The notes: generated from the sequence alone by a model not told the origin. Numbered from the stretch's first letter, positions 54,323 to 63,303 are shown. The stretch: 64,000 nt of DNA from Amphritea opalescens (GCF_003957515.1 NZ_RQXW01000001.1:186001-250000); one strand, 5' to 3'. A program made the numbers and translations.

Positions 54323-55186
54323 TTACATTCTTTGTTTAGCGATAGAGCGCCGCCACTGAATATATCCATGGATGAGCAATGTGGAGATCACCAATCCTCC
54401 GCCTTGCAGGGCGGCTAAGCTCGGCGCTTCATCAAGGAATAGCCAGACCAGCAGGGGGCCACAAGCGGTCTCGAGTAGCATCAACATGCCGACTTCCGCG
54501 GCGGAGATACGGGTTGGTCCTAGGGTAATGAGCACAAATGCAATGGGAATGATAATGATACAGAGTAGTAACATCCAGCCCCAATCGGCACCTGACATTG
54601 TTAGCGGTGGGGCAAAGCATAGGCTGATCACGCTGGTAAGTAGACCGGCAGAGATCAGTGCGGGTGTCATATCGCGATGCTTCACTGAACGATCATTGAC
54701 AAATTTGGACGCCAGCATTGTGCCGCACACGAAGGCCATGAGGTCGCCTTTAAGATTAGGGCTAGACCATGAGTCCTTCATGACCCAGCCGATACCCAGC
54801 ATTGAGATAGCAATCGCGATCCAGGTAATGGGCGCTGAGCGTTCGCCAATAAATATTCGGGCGATAATTGCAGCAAACAGGGGTTGAGCACTGATGATCA
54901 CCAATACATTGGCGACCGAGGTATGGTGAATCGCTGAGACAAACAGAATCGTACTCGCACAGAAGAACAGTGAAGAGCGGATGCTGGCCCAGTCGCGATA
55001 AAAAAGGGGTTTACCAGGATATTTGTAACGACACCAGAGTGCCACCATCAGGCTCATCAATAAGCCTCGCCAAAACAGTAGCGTGAAGGATTCAACGTCT
55101 ATGAGGCGGATCAGTAATGCATCGAAGCTGAGAATCAATACACCGAGGGAGGTGAAGATAAATCCTTTTAAGTAATCAGTATTCAT
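54323..55186 (-). CDS. EamA/DMT-family transporter
   Basis: 287 residues with ten hydrophobic segments and two EamA repeats (FTSLGVLILSFDALLIRLIDVESF at the start; CGTMLASKFVNDRSVK and LMLLETACGPLLVWLFLDEAP in the second). It lies 72 bases upstream of hpaR on the same strand and may be transcribed with it. Substrate unknown. Confidence 0.85.
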   Translation of the reverse strand: MNTDYLKGFIFTSLGVLILSFDALLIRLIDVESFTLLFWRGLLMSLMVALWCRYKYPGKPLFYRDWASIRSSLFFCASTILFVSAIHHTSVANVLVIISAQPLFAAIIARIFIGERSAPITWIAIAISMLGIGWVMKDSWSSPNLKGDLMAFVCGTMLASKFVNDRSVKHRDMTPALISAGLLTSVISLCFAPPLTMSGADWGWMLLLCIIIIPIAFVLITLGPTRISAAEVGMLMLLETACGPLLVWLFLDEAPSLAALQGGGLVISTLLIHGYIQWRRSIAKQRM

Positions 55187-55390
55187 GGTCCATTCAATCT
55201 CTTATCGAGGTGGTCAGTTTTTATCGTTATTAGGCCAGCGCCATCTTTTTTGCCATCGGTGCGGCAATATTCGGCGCATTGTATCCGTATTATCGACAAA
55301 CTGCATTGAGTAGCGATGACAGGCCTCTTTTGGCTTCAGTTAGGATACAATGCTCTGCTTTCAATGCAGGGCTAAGGGTACTTTCAGATT

Positions 55391-56359
55391 ATGGCTAAAC
55401 AACAACAGCGTCGTGGGCAAGATGTCAGTCGGCTTCATCCCCGCAATCCTCATCAGGGGCGTTACGATTTTGATAAACTCTGCCTGCTCTGTGCTGAACT
55501 AAAACCTTTTGTGATCCCGAGTCACTCCGGTGGCCAGACGATCGATTTCCATGATCCGGCGGCGGTCAAAGTGTTGAATAAAGCGTTGTTGATGCAGCGC
55601 TACGGTATTCAGTTTTGGGATATTCCTGCCGGTTATCTCTGCCCGCCAATCCCGGGGAGGGCAGATTATATTCATTATCTAGCCGATGCGTTAGCGGTTG
55701 ATCATGGCGGCGTCGTGCCTGAAGGGCGAATGATTCAGGGACTGGATATCGGCGTCGGTGCCAACTGTATCTATCCCTTAATCGGTAATCGGACTTATGG
55801 CTGGCAGTTTGTCGGTACAGATATCGATCCGGTATCGGTGAATACGGCCAACCTTATCGCCGAAGCGAACCCTGCTTTAAAAGGGCAGATAAAGTGTCGT
55901 TTACAGACGGATGCCAAACGTATTTTTAAAGGGGTGATAAAACCGTCAGATCGGTTTGATTTTACCCTGTGCAATCCGCCTTTTCATGGCTCGGCGCAAG
56001 AGAGCGAAGCGGCTAATAAGCGCAAACAGCGCCATCTAGGACAAGAGGCTGAGAAGGCTAACCTCAATTTTGGTGGACAGCGTAATGAGCTTTGGTGTGC
56101 TGGCGGAGAGTTGGGCTTTATCAAGCGGATCATCAGCGAAAGCCGTACGGTAGCCGAACAGTTTTATCTGTTCAGTTGCTTGGTGTCTAAACAGGACAAC
56201 ATTCCCCAGCTTAAAGCGGCGTTGAAAAATGCTGGCGCTAAGCGGGTGCAGGTGCTTGAGATGTCTCAGGGGCAGAAACAAAGCCGCTTACTGTTGTGGA
56301 CCTTTCTGTCAGCTGAGGCACAGTTGGAGTGGCGCGAAACATACTGGGGCGATAAATAA
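55391..56359 (+). CDS. rlmF: 23S rRNA (adenine(1618)-N(6))-methyltransferase
   Basis: 322 residues. RlmF signature: LHPRNPHQGRYDFDKLC at the N-terminus, SAM site LDIGVGANCIYPLIG (about 118), FVGTDIDPVSV, the catalytic N6-adenine motif CNPPFHGSAQE (about 197) and NFGGQRNELWCAGGE. Methylates A1618 of 23S rRNA. Basic N-terminal tail (AKQQQRRGQD). Divergent from the EamA gene, with its own promoter region. Confidence 0.96.
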   Translation: MAKQQQRRGQDVSRLHPRNPHQGRYDFDKLCLLCAELKPFVIPSHSGGQTIDFHDPAAVKVLNKALLMQRYGIQFWDIPAGYLCPPIPGRADYIHYLADALAVDHGGVVPEGRMIQGLDIGVGANCIYPLIGNRTYGWQFVGTDIDPVSVNTANLIAEANPALKGQIKCRLQTDAKRIFKGVIKPSDRFDFTLCNPPFHGSAQESEAANKRKQRHLGQEAEKANLNFGGQRNELWCAGGELGFIKRIISESRTVAEQFYLFSCLVSKQDNIPQLKAALKNAGAKRVQVLEMSQGQKQSRLLLWTFLSAEAQLEWRETYWGDK

Positions 56360-56433
56360 TCTACCGCCTCAGCTTTTTATTGCTTAATGTGTTGTGTGAA
56401 TAGGGTGTAGCGATAAGCGTATCTAGGCAGTCG

Positions 56434-56649
56434 CTAATGCCTTTGTTGCAGTAGTTTTGCTGTGTGTTCGAGTTCTTCCATATAGTTAAGTAGATCCTCG
56501 GTCATAATATCTGGATGAGCATTAAGCAGACGCTTGAGTGTTTCAAAAGGTGCTGGTGACCCTTGATGTATATTGCTGGTGATGGCGAGCAGCAGTGAGG
56601 TGAGCACCTCGAGACTTTTTACGCGTGACTCCAGGTTATATCCTTCCAC
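56434..56649 (-). CDS. Small protein of unknown function
   Basis: 71 residues if translation starts at the GTG at 56649, which has AGGGGG seven bases upstream; an ATG at 56673 lacks a site. Helical, acidic/leucine-rich (LESRVKSLEVLTSLLLAITS, then MTEDLLNYMEELEHTAKLLQ), no signal peptide or Cys. No family recognised. Stand-alone between rlmF and the MocR gene. Confidence 0.55.
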   Translation of the reverse strand: MEGYNLESRVKSLEVLTSLLLAITSNIHQGSPAPFETLKRLLNAHPDIMTEDLLNYMEELEHTAKLLQQRH

Positions 56650-56819
56650 ATTCAATCCCCCTTGGATTGTCATGATACACACGACAGTCCGCTCCTAATG
56701 GGGCGGGCTGCCTCCTGACATATACATGAGTGTAGTCAAAAAATGCTGACTGTGGAGGAAATATCATGAGATGTTTTCACGTGCATATTTAGCATTAGTA
56801 ACCTACTGAGACGAATCCC

Positions 56820-58256
56820 TTAGACGGGTTCGGCTAGCGGTATCTGTGCTTGCATCTCTTTGCAAAGCCTTCCTAGCGTGGTGATCGCTTTCTCGATAGC
56901 GGGGTTTGCACTATTCACACAACTGATGCGCATAAAGTTTTTATATTTGCCTGACGCAGAAAACAGCGTGCCGGGGGCGATGCTGATACTCTCTAGCCGG
57001 GCCCGTCGGTCGAGCTCATTGGTATCGATCTCATTGGGCAGTTCGACCCACAATAGATAGCCCCCTTGGGGGTAACTGATTCTTGTGCCTTCCGGCATAT
57101 CCCGTTTTAACCAGCCGATGACGGCATCTCGGTCGCGTTGATAGTTGATACGCATTTTACGCAGATGTTTTTCGTAATAACCTTGGGCGATAAATTCCGC
57201 CAGTGCCATCTGTGTGAGGGGCGGAGTGGACAGGCTGGAGAGGTATTTCACCATCATGATGTGCTCCCGATAGCGACCTGGCGCCACCCAACCGATACGT
57301 AATCCCGGCGCAACGGATTTCGAAAAGGATGAGCAGAGTATGACGCGACCTTCGGTATCAAAGGATTTAATGGTGCGAGGGCGCGGCAGGGTATAGTTGA
57401 GATCTCCATAGATATCATCTTCAATCAGGGGAATATCATAGCGCTTCAATAGGGCTAAAAGCCGAATTTTATGCTTATCCGGCATCGAATAACCGAGCGG
57501 ATTATTGTTGGTTGGGGTTAGTAAGACGGCGCGAATAGGCCACTGTTCAAAGGCCATCTCTAAGGCTTCGAGGGAGATGCCGGTTTCCGGGTGAGTGGGT
57601 ATCTCCAGCGCTTTGACACCATTGATTTTGATGGCTTGTACCGAACCAAAAAAGCTGGGGGAGTCGACCACAACGATATCGCCAGGCTCTGTCACGGCAC
57701 GCAGGCTACAGGAAAGTGCTTCCTGACAGCCGATAGTAATAATAATCTCATCCGGATGGAGACGGCAGCCCGAATCGACCGCGAGGCGAGCGATCTGGTG
57801 ACAGAGTTCAGCCGAGCCTACTGCAGATTCATAATTAAGAATCCTACTGGTTTCGGTACGACTGAGTTCGGTAATCAGCCTAATGAGCGGTTTCAGCGTC
57901 GCCGTTTCGGTATCGGGCAGCGCTAAACTGAGCTTGGTGCTCACCTGATTGTGATATTCCTCAATGATGTGTTTCAGTTTTTGCCACTGGGCAACCACTA
58001 AGGGTTCTGGGACTGGGCTGCTGGTGGCCGGTAGCTCTGGGATCTCTTGATGTTTAAGAACGTAGTAACCCGATTTTGGCCGGGATTCAATCACGCCATC
58101 ATCCATCAACAAACCATAGGCTTCCTGCACCGTGGAGATACTAACGCCGTGCTCCTGACTCAATCCTCGTACGGAGGGGAGTTTGTCGCCTTCGTGGTAA
58201 TAGCCCAGATCGATGCGATCTTTAACGGTTGATGCTACCTGTTCATACAGTTTCAT
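56820..58256 (-). CDS. MocR-family regulator (GntR HTH fused to aminotransferase-like domain)
   Basis: 478 residues. N-terminal GntR winged helix (LPSVRGLSQEHGVSISTVQE), then a fold-type I aminotransferase domain with TIGCQEALSCSLRAVTEPGD, PTNNNPLGYSM, EDDIYGDL and the PLP Lys in CSSFSKSVAPGLRIGWV. MocR proteins bind PLP or an amino compound to switch genes such as vitamin B6 or GABA pathways. Divergent from the DUF1127-CBS genes, with three CAGTACAG sites between. Confidence 0.92.
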   Translation of the reverse strand: MKLYEQVASTVKDRIDLGYYHEGDKLPSVRGLSQEHGVSISTVQEAYGLLMDDGVIESRPKSGYYVLKHQEIPELPATSSPVPEPLVVAQWQKLKHIIEEYHNQVSTKLSLALPDTETATLKPLIRLITELSRTETSRILNYESAVGSAELCHQIARLAVDSGCRLHPDEIIITIGCQEALSCSLRAVTEPGDIVVVDSPSFFGSVQAIKINGVKALEIPTHPETGISLEALEMAFEQWPIRAVLLTPTNNNPLGYSMPDKHKIRLLALLKRYDIPLIEDDIYGDLNYTLPRPRTIKSFDTEGRVILCSSFSKSVAPGLRIGWVAPGRYREHIMMVKYLSSLSTPPLTQMALAEFIAQGYYEKHLRKMRINYQRDRDAVIGWLKRDMPEGTRISYPQGGYLLWVELPNEIDTNELDRRARLESISIAPGTLFSASGKYKNFMRISCVNSANPAIEKAITTLGRLCKEMQAQIPLAEPV

Positions 58257-58266
58257 AGAGAGTTCC

Positions 58267-58340
58267 CAGTACAGTCACGCATACCGCACAGTTTTTTGCA
58301 TAAGTGGCAGTACAGATAGAGACTTTGAATAACTGTACTG
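58267..58340. promoter_or_regulatory. Three CAGTACAG elements, candidate MocR operator
   Basis: CAGTACAG at 58267-58274 and 58308-58315 in direct orientation (41 bases between starts, about four helical turns) and inverted as CTGTACTG at 58333-58340. MocR regulators such as GabR and PdxR bind spaced direct repeats with an additional inverted copy. Confidence 0.65.
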
Positions 58341-58421
58341 GGTTGATAAAAAATATTGTGAATCTGTAATGGTATCAGATTGCATCTTAAACTGAAGCTC
58401 TTATCAGAGGAGGGATTCACA

Positions 58422-58679
58422 ATGTTTAAGGTATTGACGCAGTTAAAGTGTTATCGACAAGCTTATGCCAGTCGGCGGTTGCTCAAAGGTCTTGATGCAC
58501 ATCTATTGAAGGATATCGGGTTGACCCGCTCAGAGGCGCTACGCGAAGCGAAACGGCCATTTTGGGATCATCGCACCTTGAAAGAGGATGAGACCTCGTC
58601 GCCGCTTTTCATGGCGTATAGTCTGTCTTCATGTGTGTTGGTCGCCGGTCTTGGCTTGACGGTCTGTCTCACTATCTGA
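58422..58679 (+). CDS. DUF1127 domain protein
   Basis: 85 residues from the ATG at 58422, preceded by GAGGAGG. The DUF1127 core is LLKGLDAHLLKDIGLTRSEALREAKRPFW (residues 20-48); after it comes an unusual C-terminal hydrophobic segment (AYSLSSCVLVAGLGLTVCL), probably a membrane anchor. Related small Arg-rich proteins affect RNA and phosphate metabolism in alphaproteobacteria. Divergent from a MocR regulator that may control it. Confidence 0.82.
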   Translation: MFKVLTQLKCYRQAYASRRLLKGLDAHLLKDIGLTRSEALREAKRPFWDHRTLKEDETSSPLFMAYSLSSCVLVAGLGLTVCLTI

Positions 58680-58766
58680 CACTTAAGTGATAAAGGCACT
58701 GGCGGTTTAGTCAAAAACAGAACTATGCTGTAGAGGTATTATAAAAATAAAAATTAGGAGGTGCCT

Positions 58767-59375
58767 GTGTCTCAGGAATTCTACCCTTTACGTTTGCAGG
58801 ATAATTGTGATGTTGAACATCTGCTAACGCCAGGCCAGAAACAACAACCGTTTAGCGTGAATAATCCCGCGATTGAAGTGATGACCGATTTCAGTGAGGT
58901 CGTGCCGGTCACGGTGACCGAAGGTGTGTCGGTGGATGATGCACTCGAGCGGATGAAAAGTCAGCATGTGCGTTTGTTGTTTGTGATTACCCTAGCGGGC
59001 AAGTTTGTCGGGGTGATCAGCTCCCATGATATCGCGGGGCACAAGGTGATTGTGCATATGCAGAATCATGGTGTTACCCGTGATGAGGTGGCCGTTGGGC
59101 ACATTATGTTGCACAAACAGCATCTGCGCTCGATCACCTTTGATCAGATTACCCATTCACGGATTGGCGATATTATGCTGACGCTGAAAAACTCGGGAGA
59201 TCAGCATCTGCTGGTGGTGGACGAAACCGAGATAGGGATTAAGCGTATTCGCGGGATTATCTCGGCTAGCGATGTCTCCCGTAAGCTGCGAGTCGGGTTT
59301 GATATCATGTATGAGGCAAAATCCTTTGCTCAGATCGAAAAAATCATTACTGAGGGCAGGGACCTCGTCATTTAG
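58767..59375 (+). CDS. Tandem CBS-domain protein
   Basis: 202 residues from a GTG at 58767, chosen because AGGAGG ends five bases before it; another GTG at 58761 falls inside that site. Two CBS motifs: VTVTEGVSVDDALERMKSQ with LFVITLAGKFVGVISSHD (about 48-95), and ITFDQITHSRIGDIMLTLKN with HLLVVDE...GIISASDVSRKL (about 125-180). CBS pairs bind adenine nucleotides and act as energy or ligand sensors. The target is unknown. Confidence 0.88.
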   Translation: MSQEFYPLRLQDNCDVEHLLTPGQKQQPFSVNNPAIEVMTDFSEVVPVTVTEGVSVDDALERMKSQHVRLLFVITLAGKFVGVISSHDIAGHKVIVHMQNHGVTRDEVAVGHIMLHKQHLRSITFDQITHSRIGDIMLTLKNSGDQHLLVVDETEIGIKRIRGIISASDVSRKLRVGFDIMYEAKSFAQIEKIITEGRDLVI

Positions 59376-59416
59376 TTATAAGCACAAAAATAATATCGCC
59401 TGCGTTTAAAATTAAC

Positions 59417-59444
59417 TTTACAGGGGGGGCGTTTTAACTATACT
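59417..59444 (+). promoter_or_regulatory. Strong sigma-70-type promoter of the decarboxylase gene
   Basis: TTTACA (59417-59422), 16-base spacer with a run of seven G, TATACT (59439-59444). Five of six matches to each consensus box. Transcription would start near 59451. Confidence 0.7.
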
Positions 59445-59456
59445 CCGCGTTTTCTA

Positions 59457-59504
59457 ATGGAGTTAAAAAAACTCCGCTGATCCGCCGGTTAACCCGGCAG
59501 GAGT
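59457..59504 (+). promoter_or_regulatory. Leader with two mutually exclusive hairpins and a Lys-rich mini-frame
   Basis: Hairpin A: GGAGTT (59459-59464) with AACTCC (59470-59475). Hairpin B: ACTCC (59471-59475) with GGAGT (59500-59504), with an inner GCCGG/CCGGC stem (59484-59488/59494-59498). Both use ACTCC at 59471-59475, so only one can form, and B hides an AGGAG site. An open frame ATG at 59457 to TGA at 59480 encodes MELKKLR; it overlaps hairpin A. Confidence 0.5.
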
Positions 59505-59520
59505 ATAGGTAAAAATAGTG

Positions 59521-60678
59521 ATGAAATTGCCGGATCATATCTCTGCTGAAAAATGGGCTCGCTTGAAAAAAGTGGCCGATCAGCATCAGACACCCTTTCA
59601 GTTAATTGATTTGCAGACGATTGCAGAAAAATATCAAGAACTGAAAAATGGATTTGATTTTGCCTCTATCTACTATGCGGTTAAAGCCAACCCGCATCCA
59701 CAGATTGTGGAATTACTGGCCGGATTAGGGTCCAGTTTTGATATTGCCTCGATCTACGAGCTGGATCAGGTGTTGTCACACAACGTTAGCCCTGATCGTA
59801 TTAGCTATGGCAATACGATTAAAAAACGTGCTGATATCCGCTATTTTTACGAAAAAGGCGTGCGCCTGTTCGCCACGGACTCCGAAGAAGATCTCAAAAA
59901 TATTGCCGAATATGCACCCGGTTCGCGGGTGTATATCCGTATTCAAACCGAGGGGGCCGAGGGCGCAGATTGGCCGTTGTCACGTAAGTTTGGCTGCAAT
60001 CCTGATATGGCGATCGATTTGGCGGTGTTGGCAAAAAAACTCAAGCTTGAACCCTACGGTATCTCATTCCATGTAGGCTCTCAGCAACGTCTGATCGATG
60101 TGTGGGATGCGGCGATTGCTAAGGTTAAGGTGATCTTTGAGCGGTTACGCAGTGAGTATGCGATTCAGCTTCGTTTGATCAATATGGGCGGTGGTTTTCC
60201 CGCGCAATACCTGACCAAGGCGAACGATTTTTCTGTTTACTGTGAAGAGATAACCCGTTATCTGACCGAAGATTTTGGTGATAACCCGCCGCAAATCATT
60301 CTTGAGCCGGGCCGCTCTTTGGTCGGCGATAGTGGTTTGTTGGTGAGTGAAGTGGTGCTGATTTCACGTAAATCCCATACGGCGCTGAACCGTTGGGTGT
60401 ATACCGATGTGGGCTTGTTTAATGGCTTGATTGAAACACTCGGTGAGGCGATTAAGTTTCCGCTAGAGACCGAGCGTGATGGCCCTGCTGAACCGGTGGT
60501 GCTGGCTGGGCCAACCTGTGACAGCATGGATATTATGTACGAAAACTTTAAATATGAACTGCCGTTGTCGTTAGAGATTGGTGATCGTATCTACTGGTTC
60601 TCAACCGGTGCCTATACCACCAGTTACAGCTCTATTGAGTTTAATGGCTTTCCGCCGTTGAAATGTTATTGCATCTGA
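59521..60678 (+). CDS. Type III PLP ornithine/lysine decarboxylase
   Basis: 385 residues from the ATG at 59521 (a GTG at 59518 is also possible). Alanine-racemase-fold decarboxylase: PLP Lys in YYAVKANPHPQIVE (about 63-70), SFDIASIYELDQV, YGNTIK, ISFHVGSQQ, the phosphate-binding NMGGGFP, LEPGRSLVGDSG, and the active-site Cys in AGPTCDSMD (about 323). Decarboxylates ornithine or lysine to putrescine or cadaverine; the sequence alone does not separate these, so no gene symbol. Behind a strong promoter and a foldable leader; a perfect terminator follows. Confidence 0.93.
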   Translation: MKLPDHISAEKWARLKKVADQHQTPFQLIDLQTIAEKYQELKNGFDFASIYYAVKANPHPQIVELLAGLGSSFDIASIYELDQVLSHNVSPDRISYGNTIKKRADIRYFYEKGVRLFATDSEEDLKNIAEYAPGSRVYIRIQTEGAEGADWPLSRKFGCNPDMAIDLAVLAKKLKLEPYGISFHVGSQQRLIDVWDAAIAKVKVIFERLRSEYAIQLRLINMGGGFPAQYLTKANDFSVYCEEITRYLTEDFGDNPPQIILEPGRSLVGDSGLLVSEVVLISRKSHTALNRWVYTDVGLFNGLIETLGEAIKFPLETERDGPAEPVVLAGPTCDSMDIMYENFKYELPLSLEIGDRIYWFSTGAYTTSYSSIEFNGFPPLKCYCI

Positions 60679-60714
60679 TACAGGGGGCGATGGCATTGTC
60701 CACCTGATATTCCT

Positions 60715-60739
60715 AAAAACCCGCTTCGGCGGGTTTTTT
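60715..60739 (+). terminator. Terminator of the decarboxylase gene
   Basis: AACCCGC, UUCG-type tetraloop, GCGGGTT (stem 60718-60724 and 60729-60735), followed by a T run to 60739. Confidence 0.92.
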
Positions 60740-60845
60740 GTTATTAACCATTGATTCATATGCTAATAATGAGTCTCTGTCCTTCTGATCACGGCGTCGG
60801 CTATGCTATAAGTAAACTATTATAGGTGTTGTCAGTGGAGCGACC

Positions 60846-61751
60846 ATGAATAGACATCAAATTCTTCAAACCCGCATCGATGCATTACTCAATGTGTTGT
60901 CTGAAGATGTGCTGATCCTGAGTCAGCAGGGAACCATTATCTTTTCCTCACACGCGGAATCCGCCCTACCTTGGGGAGGGAATGAGGCGCTGATCGGTAA
61001 AAATTTGCGTGATATCTTTCCTGATTCATTGGCGGGTTTATTGACGGGGATGGTTGAACAGTCATTAAGCCTGAATCAACTGGTGGTGAAAGAGATGCTG
61101 TTCGATCCGCAAGAGATCGAGTATTTACAACAGCAGGGCATGACTGAAAGCTGTTGGGTGGAGGTGCGGATGGCTCCTTCTGCGGGCGATGAACCGAGCG
61201 TTGTCTGTCGCATCGAAGATATTAGTCGGCGTAAGGCGGTACAGCGGGAAACCTCTCAGGTGCAGCGGGATCTGTTAACTGGGATGTATAATCGTCGAGC
61301 ATTGATGCCGGTGTTAGCGCAATCGATAGCTCAGGCGGTGCGGTATGATTGGACCTGTAGCCTGATGTTGATCAATATTGATGATCTCCATGTGATTAAT
61401 GATGATCTGGGCTGGGATGTCGGCGATGAACTGTTGAAGCGGTTAGCCGAATCACTCAATAGCCTAAAGCGTACCGCGGATTTTCTGGCGCGGGTTGGCA
61501 AAGATGGCTTTGCGCTGCTGTTACCCGAAACTAATGCGGAGCAGGGGATATTGACGGCAGAGAGGGTGCGTAATCGCGTGACAGACCTTTCCGCCCAGCA
61601 TGCGGGTCGTGATGTACGTTTTACGGTAAGTATCGGTGTGGCGACCCTAGCGGGTGAGGACGATAGCGCCGATGCCATGTTTGCGCGGGCAGAAGACTGT
61701 TTGCAGTTAGCCAAACAGCAAGGCGGTAATAAGATTTGTGGTAGTGAATAG
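60846..61751 (+). CDS. PAS-GGDEF protein with degenerate active site
   Basis: 301 residues. PAS-like domain (about 15-125), then a GGDEF domain beginning at RDLLTGMYNRRALMPVLAQS. Where active enzymes have RxGGDEF this one has RVGKDGFALLLPE: the catalytic Glu is replaced and GG is GK. The metal/substrate strand also departs from consensus (INIDDLHVINDDLGWDVGDE). It is therefore probably not a working diguanylate cyclase but a cyclic-di-GMP- or GTP-sensing relic or an adaptor. Alone, with a bidirectional terminator. Confidence 0.86.
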   Translation: MNRHQILQTRIDALLNVLSEDVLILSQQGTIIFSSHAESALPWGGNEALIGKNLRDIFPDSLAGLLTGMVEQSLSLNQLVVKEMLFDPQEIEYLQQQGMTESCWVEVRMAPSAGDEPSVVCRIEDISRRKAVQRETSQVQRDLLTGMYNRRALMPVLAQSIAQAVRYDWTCSLMLINIDDLHVINDDLGWDVGDELLKRLAESLNSLKRTADFLARVGKDGFALLLPETNAEQGILTAERVRNRVTDLSAQHAGRDVRFTVSIGVATLAGEDDSADAMFARAEDCLQLAKQQGGNKICGSE

Positions 61752-61771
61752 CCGCCTATTTATTTAAGCGA

Positions 61772-61803
61772 ACAAAGGGCAGCCGGTAAAGGCTGCCCTT
61801 TGT
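61772..61803. terminator. Bidirectional hairpin between the GGDEF gene and hisC
   Basis: ACAAAGGGCAGCC (61772-61784) and GGCTGCCCTTTGT (61791-61803) form a 13-bp perfect stem with a 6-base loop between the converging genes. Confidence 0.75.
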
Positions 61804-61852
61804 CGTTCTATCTGCTAAGACAGTCGCATAGAGCTGCAACCGTCTTGCGCCA

Positions 61853-62914
61853 TTAGAGGCTCGGGTGCTGCTTCAGCGTGTCGATCAGCGTAGTCATCTC
61901 TTGCTGGGTGCCGATCGTAATACGTAGGTAGTTTTCGATACCCGGTTTGCTAAAGTGTCTGACGAGCAGGTTATTGCTGCGTAAGTATTGCATCAAGTCG
62001 GCACCACTAAGTGAGGCGTGACGCGTGAAGACAAAGTTAGTTTTCGACGGAATAACGTCAAAACCTAGTTGCGTTAATGCTTCACTGGTCCACTCACGGC
62101 AATCGATAATTTTCTGCGTGGTTTCGTTAAAGTATTCAACATCTTCGAGTGCTGCCACTGCGCCGGTAATGGCGATACTGTCTAATGGATATGAGTTGAA
62201 TGAGTTCTTCACACGCTCAAGACCCGCAATGAGATCTTCATGCCCCAGTGCAAAGCCAATTCTCAGCCCCGCGAGACTGCGTGATTTAGAGAACGTCTGG
62301 ATAATCAGTACATTATCGTATCGACGGCTGAGTTCGACCGCTGATTCTCCACCGAAGTCGATATAGGCTTCGTCGATAATAACCAGTGATTCAGTATTCT
62401 TTTGCAGTAACGCTTCGATCGCCGCCAGTGGGGTCAATCGACCGGTAGGGGCGTTCGGATTAGCAAAGATAATACCGCCATTCGGCTGATCATAGAGAGA
62501 CAGATCGATTTTAAAGTCGTCGCTCAGTGGAATCTGGCGGTAGTCAATATCATACAGGTGACAATAAACATCATAGAAACTGTAGGTGGTTTCCGGCAAT
62601 AGCAGAGGCTTGTCCTGACGGAAGAAAGCCATAAAGGCTAAGGCGAGGACTTCATCTGAACCGTTGCCGACAAAAATATTGTTATAGGGCAGCTCAAAAT
62701 GGGTTGCCAGTGACTGTTTGAGTGCAGTCGCATCAGGATCACAATAAAGACGTAAACGCTCTTTAGGGTAGTGGTTGATCGCCTCGGCTACCTTCGGTGA
62801 AGGGGGATAAGGATTCTCATTGGTATTCAGTTTGATGAGGTTATCAACTTTTGGCTGCTCACCCGGAACATAGGGTGTCAGTTGGCTGATAGCCGGGCTC
62901 CAATATTTACTCAT
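61853..62914 (-). CDS. hisC: Histidinol-phosphate aminotransferase
   Basis: 353 residues from the ATG at 62914 (MSKYWSPAISQLTPYVPGEQ); the open frame upstream has no start signal. Class II aminotransferase: LNTNENPYPPSPKV at the N-terminus, GNGSDEVLALAF, ANPNAPTGRLTP, IDEAYIDFGGE, and the PLP Lys in QTFSKSRSLAGLRIGFALG. Transaminates imidazole-acetol phosphate to histidinol phosphate; some homologues also act on phenylpyruvate. Stand-alone, not in a his operon, as in many gammaproteobacteria with a HisC2 type. Confidence 0.94.
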   Translation of the reverse strand: MSKYWSPAISQLTPYVPGEQPKVDNLIKLNTNENPYPPSPKVAEAINHYPKERLRLYCDPDATALKQSLATHFELPYNNIFVGNGSDEVLALAFMAFFRQDKPLLLPETTYSFYDVYCHLYDIDYRQIPLSDDFKIDLSLYDQPNGGIIFANPNAPTGRLTPLAAIEALLQKNTESLVIIDEAYIDFGGESAVELSRRYDNVLIIQTFSKSRSLAGLRIGFALGHEDLIAGLERVKNSFNSYPLDSIAITGAVAALEDVEYFNETTQKIIDCREWTSEALTQLGFDVIPSKTNFVFTRHASLSGADLMQYLRSNNLLVRHFSKPGIENYLRITIGTQQEMTTLIDTLKQHPSL

Positions 62915-63093
62915 GATGAAGGATCTGTCGCTATATAGGCGTTTGCGGGAAGTGAGCGGCGGGCCCGGATGATTCCGGCGAATGCGACGCCGCGCTATTG
63001 GGCCTAGCATACCAAATAGGGGATCGTTGTCGCTATACCGTTTTACGATCACTGAATGATTTTATCGATGAGTAATACTGGATATATAAAGTC

Positions 63094-63200
63094 GAGACAT
63101 AAAAAAACTGCCCGGTGGGAAGGGGTTTCCGCCGGGCAGTTCAGATTTTGCATATAACGTTGATGTAAGTATATAGAGGGGCTTATTCAGATAAAGTTCA
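63094..63200 (-). repeat. Tandem 107-bp unit, copy 1 (possible small RNA gene)
   Basis: Closely similar to 63304-63410. Read leftwards it offers TTTATC-N16-TATACT (63195-63168) as promoter, then a short transcribed part with the conserved ACATCAACGT, then the terminator hairpin at 63101-63140. A transcript would be about 60 nucleotides. No open frame inside. Confidence 0.6.
63101..63140 (-). terminator. Leftward terminator in repeat copy 1
   Basis: ACTGCCCGG (63107-63115) pairs with CCGGGCAGT (63132-63140); on the minus strand it is followed by seven T. It lies about 190 bases upstream of hisC and points toward it. Confidence 0.85.
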
Positions 63201-63303
63201 GTGAAATCGTTTTTTAATTGGATATTTTTTACTGAGTGGCGGAGCTAAACGGGAACTCGTGATGAAACTATGTGGTTGATGGGCTGTTAGAGAACATTAA
63301 GTA

